Shown here piece by piece: positions 1 through 8,695 of a DNA stretch of 64,000 nt. The notes below the pieces were generated by a model. That model saw only the letters and a list, made by a program, of their open reading frames with translations, was not told the DNA's origin and searched no databases. The stretch is taken from NCBI RefSeq assembly GCF_042657165.1, contig NZ_JBHSNJ010000012.1, positions 1,550,001 through 1,614,000 on the forward strand, written 5' to 3'. The stretch's first letter is position 1, and each line of letters begins with the position of its first letter. Made by a program: the position numbers and the translations under genes. The DNA comes from Agrilutibacter niabensis. Lineage in GTDB: Bacteria > Pseudomonadota > Gammaproteobacteria > Xanthomonadales > Xanthomonadaceae.

Positions 1-1219
1 GGCGGCCGTGGCCGATCTCGCGACGCTTCGGGCCCATCATGCGGCCGCACTCACCGACCGAGTAGGGCGGGAAGTTGTAATGGAACAGGAAGTGTTCCTT
101 GTACTCGCCCGAGACGGCGTCGATGATCTGGCCGTCGCGCGCGGTGCCCAGCGTCGCCACGACGATCGCCTGGGTCTCGCCGCGGGTGAACAGCGAGGAG
201 CCGTGGGTACGCGGCAGCACGCTGACCTTCGAGGCGATCGGGCGCACGGTGTCCAGCGCGCGACCGTCGATGCGGACCTTGGTGTCGAGCACCGAGCCGC
301 GCATGGTCTGGTACTCGAGCTCGCCGAATTCCTTCGACATCTCGCCTGCGTTCCAGCCTTCGGATTCGGCACGGCCGGCCAGTGCGGCCATCACGTCCTT
401 CTTGATCGCCGAGATGGCGTCGCGACGCTGCAGCTTGTCGCGGACCTGGAAGGCCTGGGCGAGCTGGCCGCCGACGGCTTCCTTCAGGGCACCGATCATG
501 CTGGTGTTCTTTTCCGGAGCGGTCCACGTCGACGGCTTGGTGCCGGCCTCGACGACGAGCTCGTTGATCACGTTGATGACCTTCTGCATCTCGCGATGAC
601 CGAACATCACCGCGCCGAGCATCACCTCTTCCGAGAGCATCTTCGCTTCGGATTCGACCATCAGCACCGCGTTGGAGGTGCCGGCGACGACGAGTTCGAG
701 CTGCGAATCGGCCAGCTCGGTGGCGGTCGGGTTCAGCAGGTACTGGCCGTTCTTGTAGCCGACCTTGGCGGCGCCGATCGGACCCTGGAACGGGGTGCCG
801 GCCAGCGCGAGCGCGGCGGACGCACCGATCAGCGCGGGGATGTCGCCGTCGACTTCCGGATTCATCGACATCACGGTGGCGATGATCTGGACTTCGTTCT
901 TGTAGTCCTCGGGGAAGAGAGGACGGATCGGGCGATCGATGAGGCGCGAGATCAGCGTCTCCTTCTCGGTCGCACGGCCTTCACGCTTGAAGAAGCCACC
1001 CGGGATGCGGCCGCCGGCATAGAACTTTTCCTGGTAATCGACGGTGAGCGGGAAGAAGTCCTGGCCTTCGCGCGCGGACTTGGCGGCGACAGCGGCGACC
1101 AGCAGCACAGTGCCGTCGACGGAAACCATGACGGCGCCGCCGGCCTGGCGGGCGATCTCGCCGGTTTCGAGGGTGTAGGTCTGGTTGCCGTACTGGAAGG
1201 TTTTGGTGATTTTTGCCAC
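1..1219 (-). CDS. pnp: Polynucleotide phosphorylase, N-terminal part (cut by window edge)
   Basis: PNPase is a 3'-5' phosphorolytic exoribonuclease and a core enzyme of the RNA degradosome. The 406 codons present cover the first RNase PH domain, the helical linker and the start of the second RNase PH domain; the KH and S1 domains lie beyond position 1. Visible signatures include GGRIPGGFFKREGR near residue 70 and GRMMGPKRREIGHG at the edge. Translation starts at GTG (1219-1217), preceded by AGGA at a suitable distance; no ATG fits the family N-terminus. It is the last gene of the metY-rimP-nusA-infB-rbfA-truB-rpsO-pnp order, separated from rpsO by a strong hairpin and about 210 nt of leader, where PNPase autoregulation is known to act in other Gammaproteobacteria. 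Confidence 0.97.
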   Translation of the reverse strand, partial: MAKITKTFQYGNQTYTLETGEIARQAGGAVMVSVDGTVLLVAAVAAKSAREGQDFFPLTVDYQEKFYAGGRIPGGFFKREGRATEKETLISRLIDRPIRPLFPEDYKNEVQIIATVMSMNPEVDGDIPALIGASAALALAGTPFQGPIGAAKVGYKNGQYLLNPTATELADSQLELVVAGTSNAVLMVESEAKMLSEEVMLGAVMFGHREMQKVINVINELVVEAGTKPSTWTAPEKNTSMIGALKEAVGGQLAQAFQVRDKLQRRDAISAIKKDVMAALAGRAESEGWNAGEMSKEFGELEYQTMRGSVLDTKVRIDGRALDTVRPIASKVSVLPRTHGSSLFTRGETQAIVVATLGTARDGQIIDAVSGEYKEHFLFHYNFPPYSVGECGRMMGPKRREIGHGR

Positions 1220-1428
1220 GTTGGATGATCCTGTTTTCTTGATTCGTTCCACACGGGCCCCTGCCCGATGCGGTCGGCTGCGGTATGGCAGCCTGTGTTG
1301 CTGTTGGCTCTTCCGAATGCGGGAACCCAACTGCGTTCCGATCGGTTACCAGCCTGTGGTTCGCCGCTGTCGGCCGCGCGCGCGGCGTCAACTGTTTCGC
1401 GGTTTTGAATTTGGTCGCGGGCGGACCG

Positions 1429-1460
1429 AAAAAAACCGCGGCGCATCGCTGCGCCGCGGT
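1429..1460 (-). terminator. Intrinsic terminator after rpsO
   Basis: A perfect 11-bp GC-rich stem (1435-1445 with 1450-1460) closes a 4-nt loop and is followed on the minus strand by a run of seven T. It starts only about 10 nt after the rpsO stop codon. In E. coli the rpsO-pnp junction carries a comparable terminator plus an RNase III site, so partial read-through into pnp is likely. The 210 nt between this hairpin and pnp hold no gene; I saw no convincing -35/-10 pair there. Confidence 0.85.
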
Positions 1461-1470
1461 CGGTATCACG

Positions 1471-1731
1471 TTATCGGCGCAGACCGAGCTTCTCGATCAG
1501 GGCCTTGTAGCGCTCGTTGTCCTTGCGCTTGAGGTAGTCGAGCAGGCTGCGACGGCGGTTGACCATCTGCAGCAGGCCACGACGGCTGTGGTGATCCTGC
1601 TTGTGGATCTTGAAGTGGCCGGTGAGCTGCTCGATGCGGGCGGTCAGGAGAGCGACCTGGACTTCCGGGGAGCCGGTGTCACCCGTGCCGCGCTTGTGTT
1701 CTTCGATGATCTTGCTGGTGTCGATGGACAT
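1471..1731 (-). CDS. rpsO: 30S ribosomal protein S15
   Basis: S15 binds the central domain of 16S rRNA and bridges to the 50S subunit. The 86-residue product matches the usual bacterial length and contains the family block HKQDHHSRRGLLQMVNRRR and the terminal KLGLRR. The start is ATG at 1731 (MSIDTSKI), with AAGG upstream; a 22-codon upstream extension in the same frame is leader, not protein. It lies between truB and pnp as in other Gammaproteobacteria. Confidence 0.97.
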   Translation of the reverse strand: MSIDTSKIIEEHKRGTGDTGSPEVQVALLTARIEQLTGHFKIHKQDHHSRRGLLQMVNRRRSLLDYLKRKDNERYKALIEKLGLRR

Positions 1732-1863
1732 CGTTATTGCCTTGTTTAGATGCGAGGCCTGCAGAAACGCGAATCGGCAAAAGCATTGCCGACGCACCGC
1801 CTGGTCCGCCGCTTGCGTAGTGGATTGTTGTTGGGCTTTCCAAAGTCATTGAAAAGCCTGCGG

Positions 1864-1869
1864 ATTGTA
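1864..1869 (-). promoter_or_regulatory. Possible -10 element ahead of rpsO
   Basis: TACAAT on the minus strand lies about 130 nt before the rpsO start and just after the truB stop. The -35 region at the expected distance (TCGCAA-like, 1892-1887) is weak. rpsO commonly has its own promoter, so this is a plausible but unproven candidate. The rest of the 166-nt truB-rpsO gap shows no gene. Confidence 0.3.
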
Positions 1870-1897
1870 GCAGCGGGGGCGCCCGATTGCGACCGGA

Positions 1898-2917
1898 TCA
1901 ACCCCTTCGGGCAGGGCCGCTCCCGGCTCGCGGCCCGGCTGGCAATCGCGCCGCCTGGGGATCGCCCGCGCGATTTCCCACCGCCGCCTCGGCTGTCCAG
2001 GTGAACAGGCGACCGGGATGCAGGACCAGGTCCGGATCGACTTCGCCCAACCCCAGCACGCGGCCTCCCTGGTCGTAGAACGCGACCAACGGGGCCGGCG
2101 CGACGCCTTCAAGCGGCACGCGCTGCCCCTGCCCCACCCTTCGCACCTGCACGGCATCGAGGACGACGCGCGGGAAGGCCTCCAGGCCAGCCTCGATCGG
2201 CAGCAGGCAGGCATCAAGGGCGACCTCGCCCTGCGCCTCCGACAGGGCCTGGAGTTCCTCCACCCCATACATGCGTGGCGCAGTGAAGGGATCCACCCAC
2301 AGCCGCCGCAACGCGGCGACATGGGCTCCGCAGTCCAGGTGTTCGCCGAGGTCGCGGACGAGGCTGCGGACATAGGTCCCCGAGCCGCATTCGACGTGCA
2401 GGCGCAGGCGCTTGCCGTCCCGCTCCAGGAGGTCGAACCGGTGTACGAGGACATCGCGCTCGGGGGCTTCGATCGGGTCGCCCCGGCGGGCCTTGGCGTA
2501 CAAGGGCTCCCCGCCCTGTTTCAGCGCCGAGTAGATCGGCGCGCGCTGGCGGATCGCGCCGCGTAACGGGCGCAATGCGGCTTCGATGCCGGAGTCATGG
2601 AGATCCGCAGGCACGTCCCGCTGCTGCAGTGGGGCACCGTCGGCGTCGTCGCTGTCGGTGGTGAGACCGAGCTCGGCAACGGTCTCGTAGGCCTTGTTCG
2701 ACCCGAGCAGCAACCCGGCGATCTTGGTGGCTTCACCAAAACAGACCGGCAGCAAGCCGGTCGCGAGCGGATCGAGGCTGCCGGTGTGGCCGGCCTTTTC
2801 GGCGCGGAACAGGTGACGGACGCGCTGCAACGCCTGGTTGGAACTGAGCCCCGCCGGCTTGTCGAGCAGGAGGATGCCGTCGAGCTTGCGGAAGATGGTT
2901 CGCGGCTTCTTGCTCAT
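1898..2917 (-). CDS. truB: tRNA pseudouridine(55) synthase
   Basis: TruB converts U55 of the T-loop in tRNAs to pseudouridine. The 339-residue protein begins MSKKPRTIFRKLDGILLLDK; the catalytic loop GSLDPLATG places the nucleophilic aspartate at about residue 49. Further family blocks are QRAPIYSALK and SGTYVRSLVRDLG. An ATG at 2917 gives the best family N-terminus; a 21-codon upstream extension is not conserved-looking. The C-terminus carries an Ala/Pro/Gly-rich tail (about 30 residues after the TruB-C/PUA region), which is slightly longer than in E. coli. It follows rbfA with a 69-nt gap. Confidence 0.96.
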   Translation of the reverse strand: MSKKPRTIFRKLDGILLLDKPAGLSSNQALQRVRHLFRAEKAGHTGSLDPLATGLLPVCFGEATKIAGLLLGSNKAYETVAELGLTTDSDDADGAPLQQRDVPADLHDSGIEAALRPLRGAIRQRAPIYSALKQGGEPLYAKARRGDPIEAPERDVLVHRFDLLERDGKRLRLHVECGSGTYVRSLVRDLGEHLDCGAHVAALRRLWVDPFTAPRMYGVEELQALSEAQGEVALDACLLPIEAGLEAFPRVVLDAVQVRRVGQGQRVPLEGVAPAPLVAFYDQGGRVLGLGEVDPDLVLHPGRLFTWTAEAAVGNRAGDPQAARLPAGPRAGSGPARRG

Positions 2918-2986
2918 CGCGGGATCATGGGGACCGGCTTGAGCCTGACGACGGCTGGCCTGAAGGTGGGCTGGGCCCACACCGGA

Positions 2987-3358
2987 TCAGGCGGTGTCGC
3001 CGTCGTCTGGGAGGGCCGGGTTGTCGCGCAGCAGGTTGTTGATGCGTTCGCCGCGATCGACGGAATCGTCGTAGTGGAAATGAAGCTCCGGCACGTGCCG
3101 CAGCTTCATCGCCCTGCCGAGCTGGTAGCGCATCTGCGGAGCGAGCTCCTTCAGCGCCTTCACGGCTTCCTTGGAGCGCTCTTCCTGCAGCGCGGTCACG
3201 AAGACCTTGGCATGGGCGAGGTCACGGGTGACCTCGACGTCGGAAACGCTGACCGAGGGCAGGCCGTGCTCGCGCACGGTCTCGTGCACGATCGTGCCCA
3301 GCTCACGGCGGAGCTGGGCGGAAACACGATCGGTGCGATGGAACGATTTACCTGGCAT
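2987..3358 (-). CDS. rbfA: 30S ribosome-binding factor A
   Basis: RbfA is a KH-like assembly factor for 16S rRNA 5'-end maturation and cold adaptation. The 123-residue product starts MPGKSFHRTDRVSAQL and contains the family region KLRHVPELHFHYDDS followed by the acidic tail. It is located between infB and truB, 12 nt after infB, as expected for co-transcription. Confidence 0.96.
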   Translation of the reverse strand: MPGKSFHRTDRVSAQLRRELGTIVHETVREHGLPSVSVSDVEVTRDLAHAKVFVTALQEERSKEAVKALKELAPQMRYQLGRAMKLRHVPELHFHYDDSVDRGERINNLLRDNPALPDDGDTA

Positions 3359-3370
3359 GGCGTTGGCACC

Positions 3371-5980
3371 TCAAAGGGTGCGCTGGACCTCGATGCGTTC
3401 GAAGCACTCGATCTGGTCACCCGGCTTGATGTCGTTGTAGGCCTTGACGCCGATACCGCACTCGGTGCCCTGGCGGACTTCGTCGACGTTCTCCTTGAAG
3501 CGACGCAGGGATTCCAGCTCGCCTTCGAAGATGACGGTGTTGTCGCGCAGCACGCGGATCGGCTTGGTGCGCTTGACCACGCCTTCGACCACCATGCAGC
3601 CGGCAACCGCACCGAACTTGGAGCTGCGGAATACGTCGCGAACCTCGGCGGTGCCGATGATCTCTTCGCGGATTTCCTTGCCCAGGATGCCCGAAGCCAC
3701 CTGCTTCACCTGGTCGATCACGTCATAGATGATCGAGAAGTAACGCAGGTCGACGCCGTTGCTGTCGATAACGCGGCGAGCCGAAGCATCGGCACGGACG
3801 TTGAAGCCGATGACGGTGGCCTTCGAAGTCGCTGCCAGCGTGGCATCGGATTCGGTGATGCCGCCGACGCCGCCGCCGATCACATTGATCCGGATCGCAT
3901 CGGTGGACAGGCCGGTCAGTGCGTCGCGCAGTGCCTGCACGGAGCCCTGCACGTCGGCCTTGACCACGAGGTTGAGCGTCTGCTGGGCGGCACCCTCGCC
4001 CATCTGGGCCATGATGTCTTCCATGCGGTTGCCCGCCTGCGCGACCAGGCGCGATTCGCGGCGCTTGGCGTCGCGCTGCTGCGCGACGTCCTTGGCCAGG
4101 CGCTCGTCCTCGACCACGACGAAGTCGTCGCCGGCGTCGGGCACGCCCGACAGGCCCAGCACCTGCACCGGGATGGACGGGCCAGCGCCTTCGACCTGGG
4201 AACCGGTCTCGTCGAACAGCGCACGCACGCGGCCGTACTGCACGCCACAGACGAGGTAGTCGCCCTTCTTCAGCTCACCCTGCTGCACGAGCACGGTCGC
4301 AACCGGTCCGCGGCCCTTGTCGAGCGAGGACTCGATCACCACGCCGGTTGCGCGGCCGGTCGGCACCGCCTTGAGTTCGAGCACTTCGGCCTGCAGCAGG
4401 ATCGAATCGAGCAGGTTGTCGACGCCCGCACCGGTCTTGGCCGAGAGCTCGACCATCTGCGTGTCGCCACCGAAGTCTTCGGCGACGACCTGCTCGGCGA
4501 GCAGTTCGTTCTTGACGCGCAGCGGATCGGCGTCGGACTTGTCGATCTTGTTGATCGCCACGATCAGCGGGACCTTCGCCGCCTTCGCGTGTTGCACGGC
4601 TTCGCGCGTCTGCGGCATCACGCCGTCGTCGGCAGCCACCACCAGCACCACGATGTCGGTGAGCTTGGCGCCGCGGGCACGCATCTGCGTGAACGCCGCG
4701 TGGCCCGGGGTATCGAGGAAGCTGATGACGCCCTTCGGCGTTTCGACGTGGTACGCACCGATGTGCTGGGTGATGCCACCGGCTTCGCCGGAAGCGACCT
4801 TGGTGCGACGGATGTAGTCGAGCAGCGAGGTCTTGCCGTGGTCGACGTGGCCCATGATGGTGACCACCGGCGGACGCGCGGTCCTGTCGCCCTGCGTTTC
4901 CTCGACATGCGCGAGCAGCGCGTCTTCGGCGGTGTTCTCGCTGGCCTTGACCACGATGTGGCCGAGTTCCTCGGTGACCAGTGCGGCGGTGTCGTGGTCG
5001 ATGCTCTGGGTGATGGTGGCCATCACGCCCATCTTGAACAGCGCCTTCACCACGTCGCCGCCCTTCAGCGCGAGCTTCTGCGCGAGGTCGGCAACGGTGA
5101 TGGTGTCGCCGATCGCCACTTCACGCACGACCGGTGCGGTTGGCTTGGAGAAGCCGTGCGCGCCTCCGCCGGAGCGGGCCTGCTCGAGATGGCGCCGTGG
5201 CTTGGTCTTGCCGCGCGCACCGGTGGTGCGGCGTGCGCGTTCCTGTGCGCTCAGGTGCAGCTGGCCGGCGAAGCGGCTGGCCGCATCGTCGTCCTCGACG
5301 CCCGCGACCATCGCGTGCGAGCCGCGGGTCTTGTGCTTGGGTGCGTTGCGGTCGTCCACGCGCGGCGCGACGGGCGCCGGGTGCGGGTGCTTGGGATGGC
5401 CGTGGCCATGCGCGGTCGGCTTGCGCACGGCGGCGGCAGGCTCTTCCTCTCCCGATGCGAGCGCCGCCTGCGCGGCGGCACGAGTTTCCTCGGCCTTCAG
5501 GCGGGCAGCTTCTTCGGCTTCGAGGCGCGCGCGCTCGATTTCCTCGGCGCGGCGCTTGTCCACTTCGGCGAGCTTTTGCTGCTCGGCGAGGTTGCGCTGC
5601 TTGGATTCCTCCAGCTTGCGCAGGATCTCGGCGCGCTCGTCGGTCACCGGCCCGTCCGACTTGTCGGTGGGCTTTACCAGCGTGACCTTCTTGCGAACGA
5701 CGACATCGACCGTCGCCTTGTTCTTGCCGCCGCCGACGGTGAGTTCTTCCTTGCGGCTGCGGTTGAGCGTGATCTTCTTCGGCGCTTCGACGGCGTCGGG
5801 CTTGTCGGCCTTGCCGTGCGAACGCTTGAGGAAGCCAAGCAGCTTGACCTTCTCGATGCTGGTCACGACCTGGTCGGGGCCGCTGAAGCTCATGCCGGCC
5901 TCGGCCAGCTGCTCCAGCAACTTCTCGACCGGCGTATTCACCAGTTCAGCGAGCTTGCGGATGGTGGTTTGCTGCGACAT
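3371..5980 (-). CDS. infB: Translation initiation factor IF-2
   Basis: IF-2 is the GTPase that brings fMet-tRNA to the 30S subunit and promotes subunit joining. The 869-residue protein has an IF2_N domain at about 1-50, a charged Lys/Glu/Ala-rich coiled segment at about 110-180, a His/Pro-rich patch at about 190-203, a second IF2_N-like module at about 285-345, and the G domain with GHVDHGKT (377-384), DTPGH (423-427) and NKID (477-480), then domains II-IV. The start is ATG at 5980 (MSQQTTIRKL); the open frame continues 28 codons upstream through the intergenic hairpins and is not conserved. An internal shorter IF-2 form, as in E. coli, is possible but not evident. Confidence 0.97.
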   Translation of the reverse strand: MSQQTTIRKLAELVNTPVEKLLEQLAEAGMSFSGPDQVVTSIEKVKLLGFLKRSHGKADKPDAVEAPKKITLNRSRKEELTVGGGKNKATVDVVVRKKVTLVKPTDKSDGPVTDERAEILRKLEESKQRNLAEQQKLAEVDKRRAEEIERARLEAEEAARLKAEETRAAAQAALASGEEEPAAAVRKPTAHGHGHPKHPHPAPVAPRVDDRNAPKHKTRGSHAMVAGVEDDDAASRFAGQLHLSAQERARRTTGARGKTKPRRHLEQARSGGGAHGFSKPTAPVVREVAIGDTITVADLAQKLALKGGDVVKALFKMGVMATITQSIDHDTAALVTEELGHIVVKASENTAEDALLAHVEETQGDRTARPPVVTIMGHVDHGKTSLLDYIRRTKVASGEAGGITQHIGAYHVETPKGVISFLDTPGHAAFTQMRARGAKLTDIVVLVVAADDGVMPQTREAVQHAKAAKVPLIVAINKIDKSDADPLRVKNELLAEQVVAEDFGGDTQMVELSAKTGAGVDNLLDSILLQAEVLELKAVPTGRATGVVIESSLDKGRGPVATVLVQQGELKKGDYLVCGVQYGRVRALFDETGSQVEGAGPSIPVQVLGLSGVPDAGDDFVVVEDERLAKDVAQQRDAKRRESRLVAQAGNRMEDIMAQMGEGAAQQTLNLVVKADVQGSVQALRDALTGLSTDAIRINVIGGGVGGITESDATLAATSKATVIGFNVRADASARRVIDSNGVDLRYFSIIYDVIDQVKQVASGILGKEIREEIIGTAEVRDVFRSSKFGAVAGCMVVEGVVKRTKPIRVLRDNTVIFEGELESLRRFKENVDEVRQGTECGIGVKAYNDIKPGDQIECFERIEVQRTL

Positions 5981-6027
5981 TCGGTTTCCGGTTTCGTTTG
6001 GCCGCCACGGGGGCGTCCGAAGTTGGC

Positions 6028-6085
6028 GATTGTAGGGCGGGTCTCGACCCGTCGGACAATCCATGGCGGGCCAAGGCCCGGCCTA
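6028..6085 (-). repeat. Tandem palindromes in the nusA-infB gap
   Basis: The 112-nt nusA-infB gap contains two adjacent hairpins. The first has an outer stem GATTGT/ACAATC (6028-6033 with 6056-6061) and an inner stem CGGGT/ACCCG (6038-6042 with 6047-6051). The second pairs CGGGCC with GGCCCG (6067-6072 with 6075-6080). Neither is followed by a T-run, so they look like mRNA-processing hairpins or a dispersed palindromic repeat rather than terminators. A similar GCCGGGC-GAA-GCCCGGC element occurs at 32459-32475. Confidence 0.45.
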
Positions 6086-6092
6086 AGGCTGC

Positions 6093-7580
6093 TTACTCGA
6101 ACCAGTGCTTGCGGGCTTCCATGATGAGCGCCTTGGCACGGTCCTCATCGACGCCTTCGATATCGGTCAGCTCGTCGGTGGCGAGATCGGCAAGGTCATC
6201 GCGGGTGACCACCCCGCGCGAGGCGAGCGTGTACGCGAGTTCCTCGTCCATGCCCTCCAGTTCGAGCAGGTCGGCCGCCGGCTGGTGCTCGTCGATCTGC
6301 TCCTCGGCGGCGAGGGCCTCGTTGAGCAGGGCGTCGCGGGCGCGCGAGCGCAGCTCCTCGACGATGTCCTCGTCAAAGCCCTCGACAGCGAGCAGTTCGC
6401 CCACGGGGACGTAAGCGATTTCCTCGACGGTGTTGAAGCCTTCCGAGACCAGGATGCCGGCGATTTCCTCGTCGACCTCCAGCTTGTCCATGAACAGCTG
6501 GCGAGCGGTGGCCTGCTCGGCTTCCGACTTCGCGGTGACCTGGTCCTGCGTCATCACGTTGAGCTGCCAGCCCGACAGGCGGCTGGCGAGGCGCACGTTC
6601 TGGCCGCCCTTGCCGATCGCCTGGGCGAGACGGTCCTCGGCGACGGCGAGGTCCATCGAGTGCTTTTCCTCATCGACGATGATCGACTGCACTTCGGCCG
6701 GCGCCATCGCGTTGATGACGAACTGGGCGGGGTTGTCCGACCACAGCACGATGTCGACGCGCTCGCCGTTGAGTTCGTTCGACACCGCCTGCACGCGCGA
6801 ACCACGCATGCCGATGCAGGCACCGATCGGATCGGTACGGTTGTCGTGGGCCTGGACGGCGATCTTGGCGCGGTCACCCGGATCGCGGGCGCAGGCCTTG
6901 ATCGAAACGAGGCCCTGGCCGACTTCCGGCACTTCGAGCTTGAACAGTTCCATCATGAATTCCGGCGCCGCGCGGCTGATGAACAGCTGCGGGCCGCGCG
7001 GCTCGGTGCGCACGTCGAACAGGTAGCCGCGGACGCGGTCGCCAGCGCGCAGCACGTCGCGCGGGATGCCCTTGTCCTTGGGGATGATCGCCTCGGCGTT
7101 GCCGCCCAGGTCGACGTAGATGTTTCCGCGCTCGGCGCGCTTGACCACGCCGGTGACAAGTTCGCCCACGCGGTCCTTCCATGCGTCCACGACCTGCGCG
7201 CGCTCGGCTTCGCGCACGCGCTGCACGATCACCTGCTTGGCGGCCTGTGCGGCGATGCGGCCGAACTCGGGGTTCTCGATCTGCTCTTCGATGTAGTCGC
7301 CCAGCTCGACGCCTTCGGCTTCGTCGATGGCGTCCATCATGCGGATCTGGCGGTCCGGCGATTCCATCACCACGTCGTCGGCAACGACTTCCCAACGACG
7401 GAACGTTTCGTAGCTGCCGTCCTTCGAATCGATCGCAACGCGCACCAGCACATCCTGGTCGTGATAGCGCTTCTTCGCGGCTGAGGCCAACGCAGCCTCG
7501 ATCGCCTCGAAGATCACTTCACGCGGCACGCCCTTTTCATTGGCTACCGCATCAACGACCAGCAACAGTTCCTTGCTCAT
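6093..7580 (-). CDS. nusA: Transcription termination/antitermination factor NusA
   Basis: NusA binds RNA polymerase and nascent RNA and modulates pausing, termination and antitermination. The 495-residue protein contains the N-terminal RNAP-binding domain, an S1 domain (about 135-200), two KH domains (GACIGMRGSRVQAV and AIGKGGQNVRLASRL visible) and two C-terminal acidic helix-hairpin-helix repeats (about 365-495), the E. coli-like long form. The start ATG at 7580 gives MSKELLLVVDAV. It lies 6 nt after rimP, so translation is probably coupled. NusA is known to autoregulate this operon through leader terminators in E. coli. Confidence 0.97.
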   Translation of the reverse strand: MSKELLLVVDAVANEKGVPREVIFEAIEAALASAAKKRYHDQDVLVRVAIDSKDGSYETFRRWEVVADDVVMESPDRQIRMMDAIDEAEGVELGDYIEEQIENPEFGRIAAQAAKQVIVQRVREAERAQVVDAWKDRVGELVTGVVKRAERGNIYVDLGGNAEAIIPKDKGIPRDVLRAGDRVRGYLFDVRTEPRGPQLFISRAAPEFMMELFKLEVPEVGQGLVSIKACARDPGDRAKIAVQAHDNRTDPIGACIGMRGSRVQAVSNELNGERVDIVLWSDNPAQFVINAMAPAEVQSIIVDEEKHSMDLAVAEDRLAQAIGKGGQNVRLASRLSGWQLNVMTQDQVTAKSEAEQATARQLFMDKLEVDEEIAGILVSEGFNTVEEIAYVPVGELLAVEGFDEDIVEELRSRARDALLNEALAAEEQIDEHQPAADLLELEGMDEELAYTLASRGVVTRDDLADLATDELTDIEGVDEDRAKALIMEARKHWFE

Positions 7581-7586
7581 CTTTGC

Positions 7587-8171
7587 TTACTCCGCACGGG
7601 ACGGCTTCTTGGCCGCCGGCTTTTGGTTGGATTTTTTGTCTGACTTCTTCGGTGCGTGGCCCGGCTTGGGCTTTTCCGCACTCAGTCCGAGCGCGGCCCA
7701 ATCGGGAACCAGGCGCGCCTTCTCGATGTTCTCGGCGCGGACGACGATTTCGCTGCCGTCCACGGTGAAGGCGATGTTCTCGCCTTCGACCCGCACGATC
7801 CCGCCCTGCAGGCGACGGCGGCCATCCTGCGGCAGCCGCAGCGTAACCTTCGCCGACTCGCCGACGAAGCGCGCGAACTGCTCGGCGCCGAACAGCGGGC
7901 GGTCGATGCCTGGGGAAGACACTTCCAGCGTGTAATGGCTGCTGATCGGATCCTCGACGTCGAGCTGGGCGGAGACTTCGCGGCTCACGGCCTCGCAGTC
8001 CTCGATGGTCACCGCACGCGGCTCTTCGCCCTCGACCGCCGGCACATCGATGTACAGGCGCAGCATCGCCCCGCCCGGCGAGGGCAGGTATTCGGCGCCG
8101 AGCAGTTCCAGGCCCAGCGACGCTACCGTCGGAGCCAGCAATGCGGCGATTTCGTTGGCCTTGTCCGTCAT
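7587..8171 (-). CDS. rimP: Ribosome maturation factor RimP
   Basis: RimP is needed for maturation of the 30S subunit. The 194-residue product starts MTDKANEIAALL and shows the family core EVSSPGIDRPL and the acidic N-terminal domain. The C-terminus has a Lys/Pro-rich tail of about 35 residues that is longer than in E. coli. The ATG at 8171 was preferred over an upstream in-frame extension because the extension runs through the leader hairpin. It is the first protein gene of the nusA-infB operon. Confidence 0.95.
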   Translation of the reverse strand: MTDKANEIAALLAPTVASLGLELLGAEYLPSPGGAMLRLYIDVPAVEGEEPRAVTIEDCEAVSREVSAQLDVEDPISSHYTLEVSSPGIDRPLFGAEQFARFVGESAKVTLRLPQDGRRRLQGGIVRVEGENIAFTVDGSEIVVRAENIEKARLVPDWAALGLSAEKPKPGHAPKKSDKKSNQKPAAKKPSRAE

Positions 8172-8269
8172 GTCTTCCGTTGAAAAGTCCCGCCAAGCGG
8201 GCGCCTGCAGGAGTGCGAAGAAACTGTGGTGCTTTGCGCGGAGCTGATCAGGAAACACAAATCAGAAAC

Positions 8270-8302
8270 GCAAAAACAACAAGGGGCCCGACGGGCCCCT
8301 TG
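8270..8302 (-). terminator. Intrinsic terminator in the metY-rimP leader
   Basis: A perfect 10-bp stem CAAGGGGCCC/GGGCCCCTTG (8280-8289 with 8293-8302) with a 3-nt loop is followed on the minus strand by TTGTTTTTG. It lies about 110 nt upstream of rimP and would act as a partial terminator or attenuator for the nusA operon. Confidence 0.75.
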
Positions 8303-8370
8303 TCCGTTACAACTGGATTTCGGTGCAGCAGCGCCGTTGCCGGCGTCACTGCAAAGCCCGAGCCTTGCGA

Positions 8371-8396
8371 CTAAAAAGAAAAGCCTCCTGAGAGGC
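8371..8396 (-). terminator. Intrinsic terminator downstream of tRNA-fMet
   Basis: A GCCTC/GAGGC stem (8383-8387 with 8392-8396, loop CTGA) is followed on the minus strand by TTTTCTTTTTAG. The stem is short but the U-tract is long. It is the second hairpin after the tRNA and the first of two terminator-like structures before rimP. Confidence 0.6.
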
Positions 8397-8486
8397 CTTC
8401 CTCCAGCCGAAGCTGGTAGCGGGGATTGGCTACACTGGTTGGAAACCCGAGCCAGTCCGCATACCTCTAAAACAACCTCTGACACC

Positions 8487-8513
8487 AATACGGCCTGAGC
8501 AGTGAGCCGTATT
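8487..8513 (-). other. Hairpin immediately 3' of tRNA-fMet
   Basis: An 8-bp perfect stem AATACGGC/GCCGTATT (8487-8494 with 8506-8513) with an 11-nt loop begins 9 nt after the CCA end of the tRNA. No T-run follows, so it is more likely a processing or stability structure in the tRNA precursor than a terminator. Confidence 0.45.
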
Positions 8514-8521
8514 TCTAACCT

Positions 8522-8598
<77 letters not shown>

Positions 8599-8609
8599 GC
8601 AGGAGCGGA

Positions 8610-8638
8610 ATTATGACGGCTTGTGAAAATCCTTGCAA
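8610..8638 (-). promoter_or_regulatory. Sigma-70 promoter of tRNA-fMet / nusA operon
   Basis: The minus strand has TTGCAA (8638-8633) and CATAAT (8615-8610) separated by exactly 17 nt. A start about 6-8 nt after the -10 would fall just before the tRNA 5' end at 8598, with a GC-rich discriminator typical of stable-RNA promoters. This is one of the best matches to the sigma-70 consensus in the window. Confidence 0.7.
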
Positions 8639-8695
8639 GCCGCAATTTGAACAAATGTTTGGTTTCGGCGCAAAAGCCCTGAAAACCAGTGGTTT

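Larger units (their letters stand above)
8172..8521 (-). other. 350-nt structured leader between tRNA-fMet and rimP
   Basis: This stretch holds no convincing protein gene. In the direction of transcription it contains three hairpins (8513-8487, 8396-8371, 8302-8280) and then a short CCCGC/GCGGG stem at 8201-8189 followed by ACTTTTC only 18 nt before the rimP ATG. In E. coli the region between metY and rimP also carries tandem terminators that set the level of the nusA operon; the same role is inferred here. Confidence 0.6.

Noticed and set aside
1364..1391. TTGACG before pnp as a -35 element
   Set aside because: No -10-like hexamer lies at 15-19 nt; the sequence is too GC-rich.
2597..6124. 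1175-codon open frame on the plus strand
   Set aside because: It is antisense to infB and rbfA; its composition follows the high-GC codon pattern of the genes on the other strand and it has no family signature.
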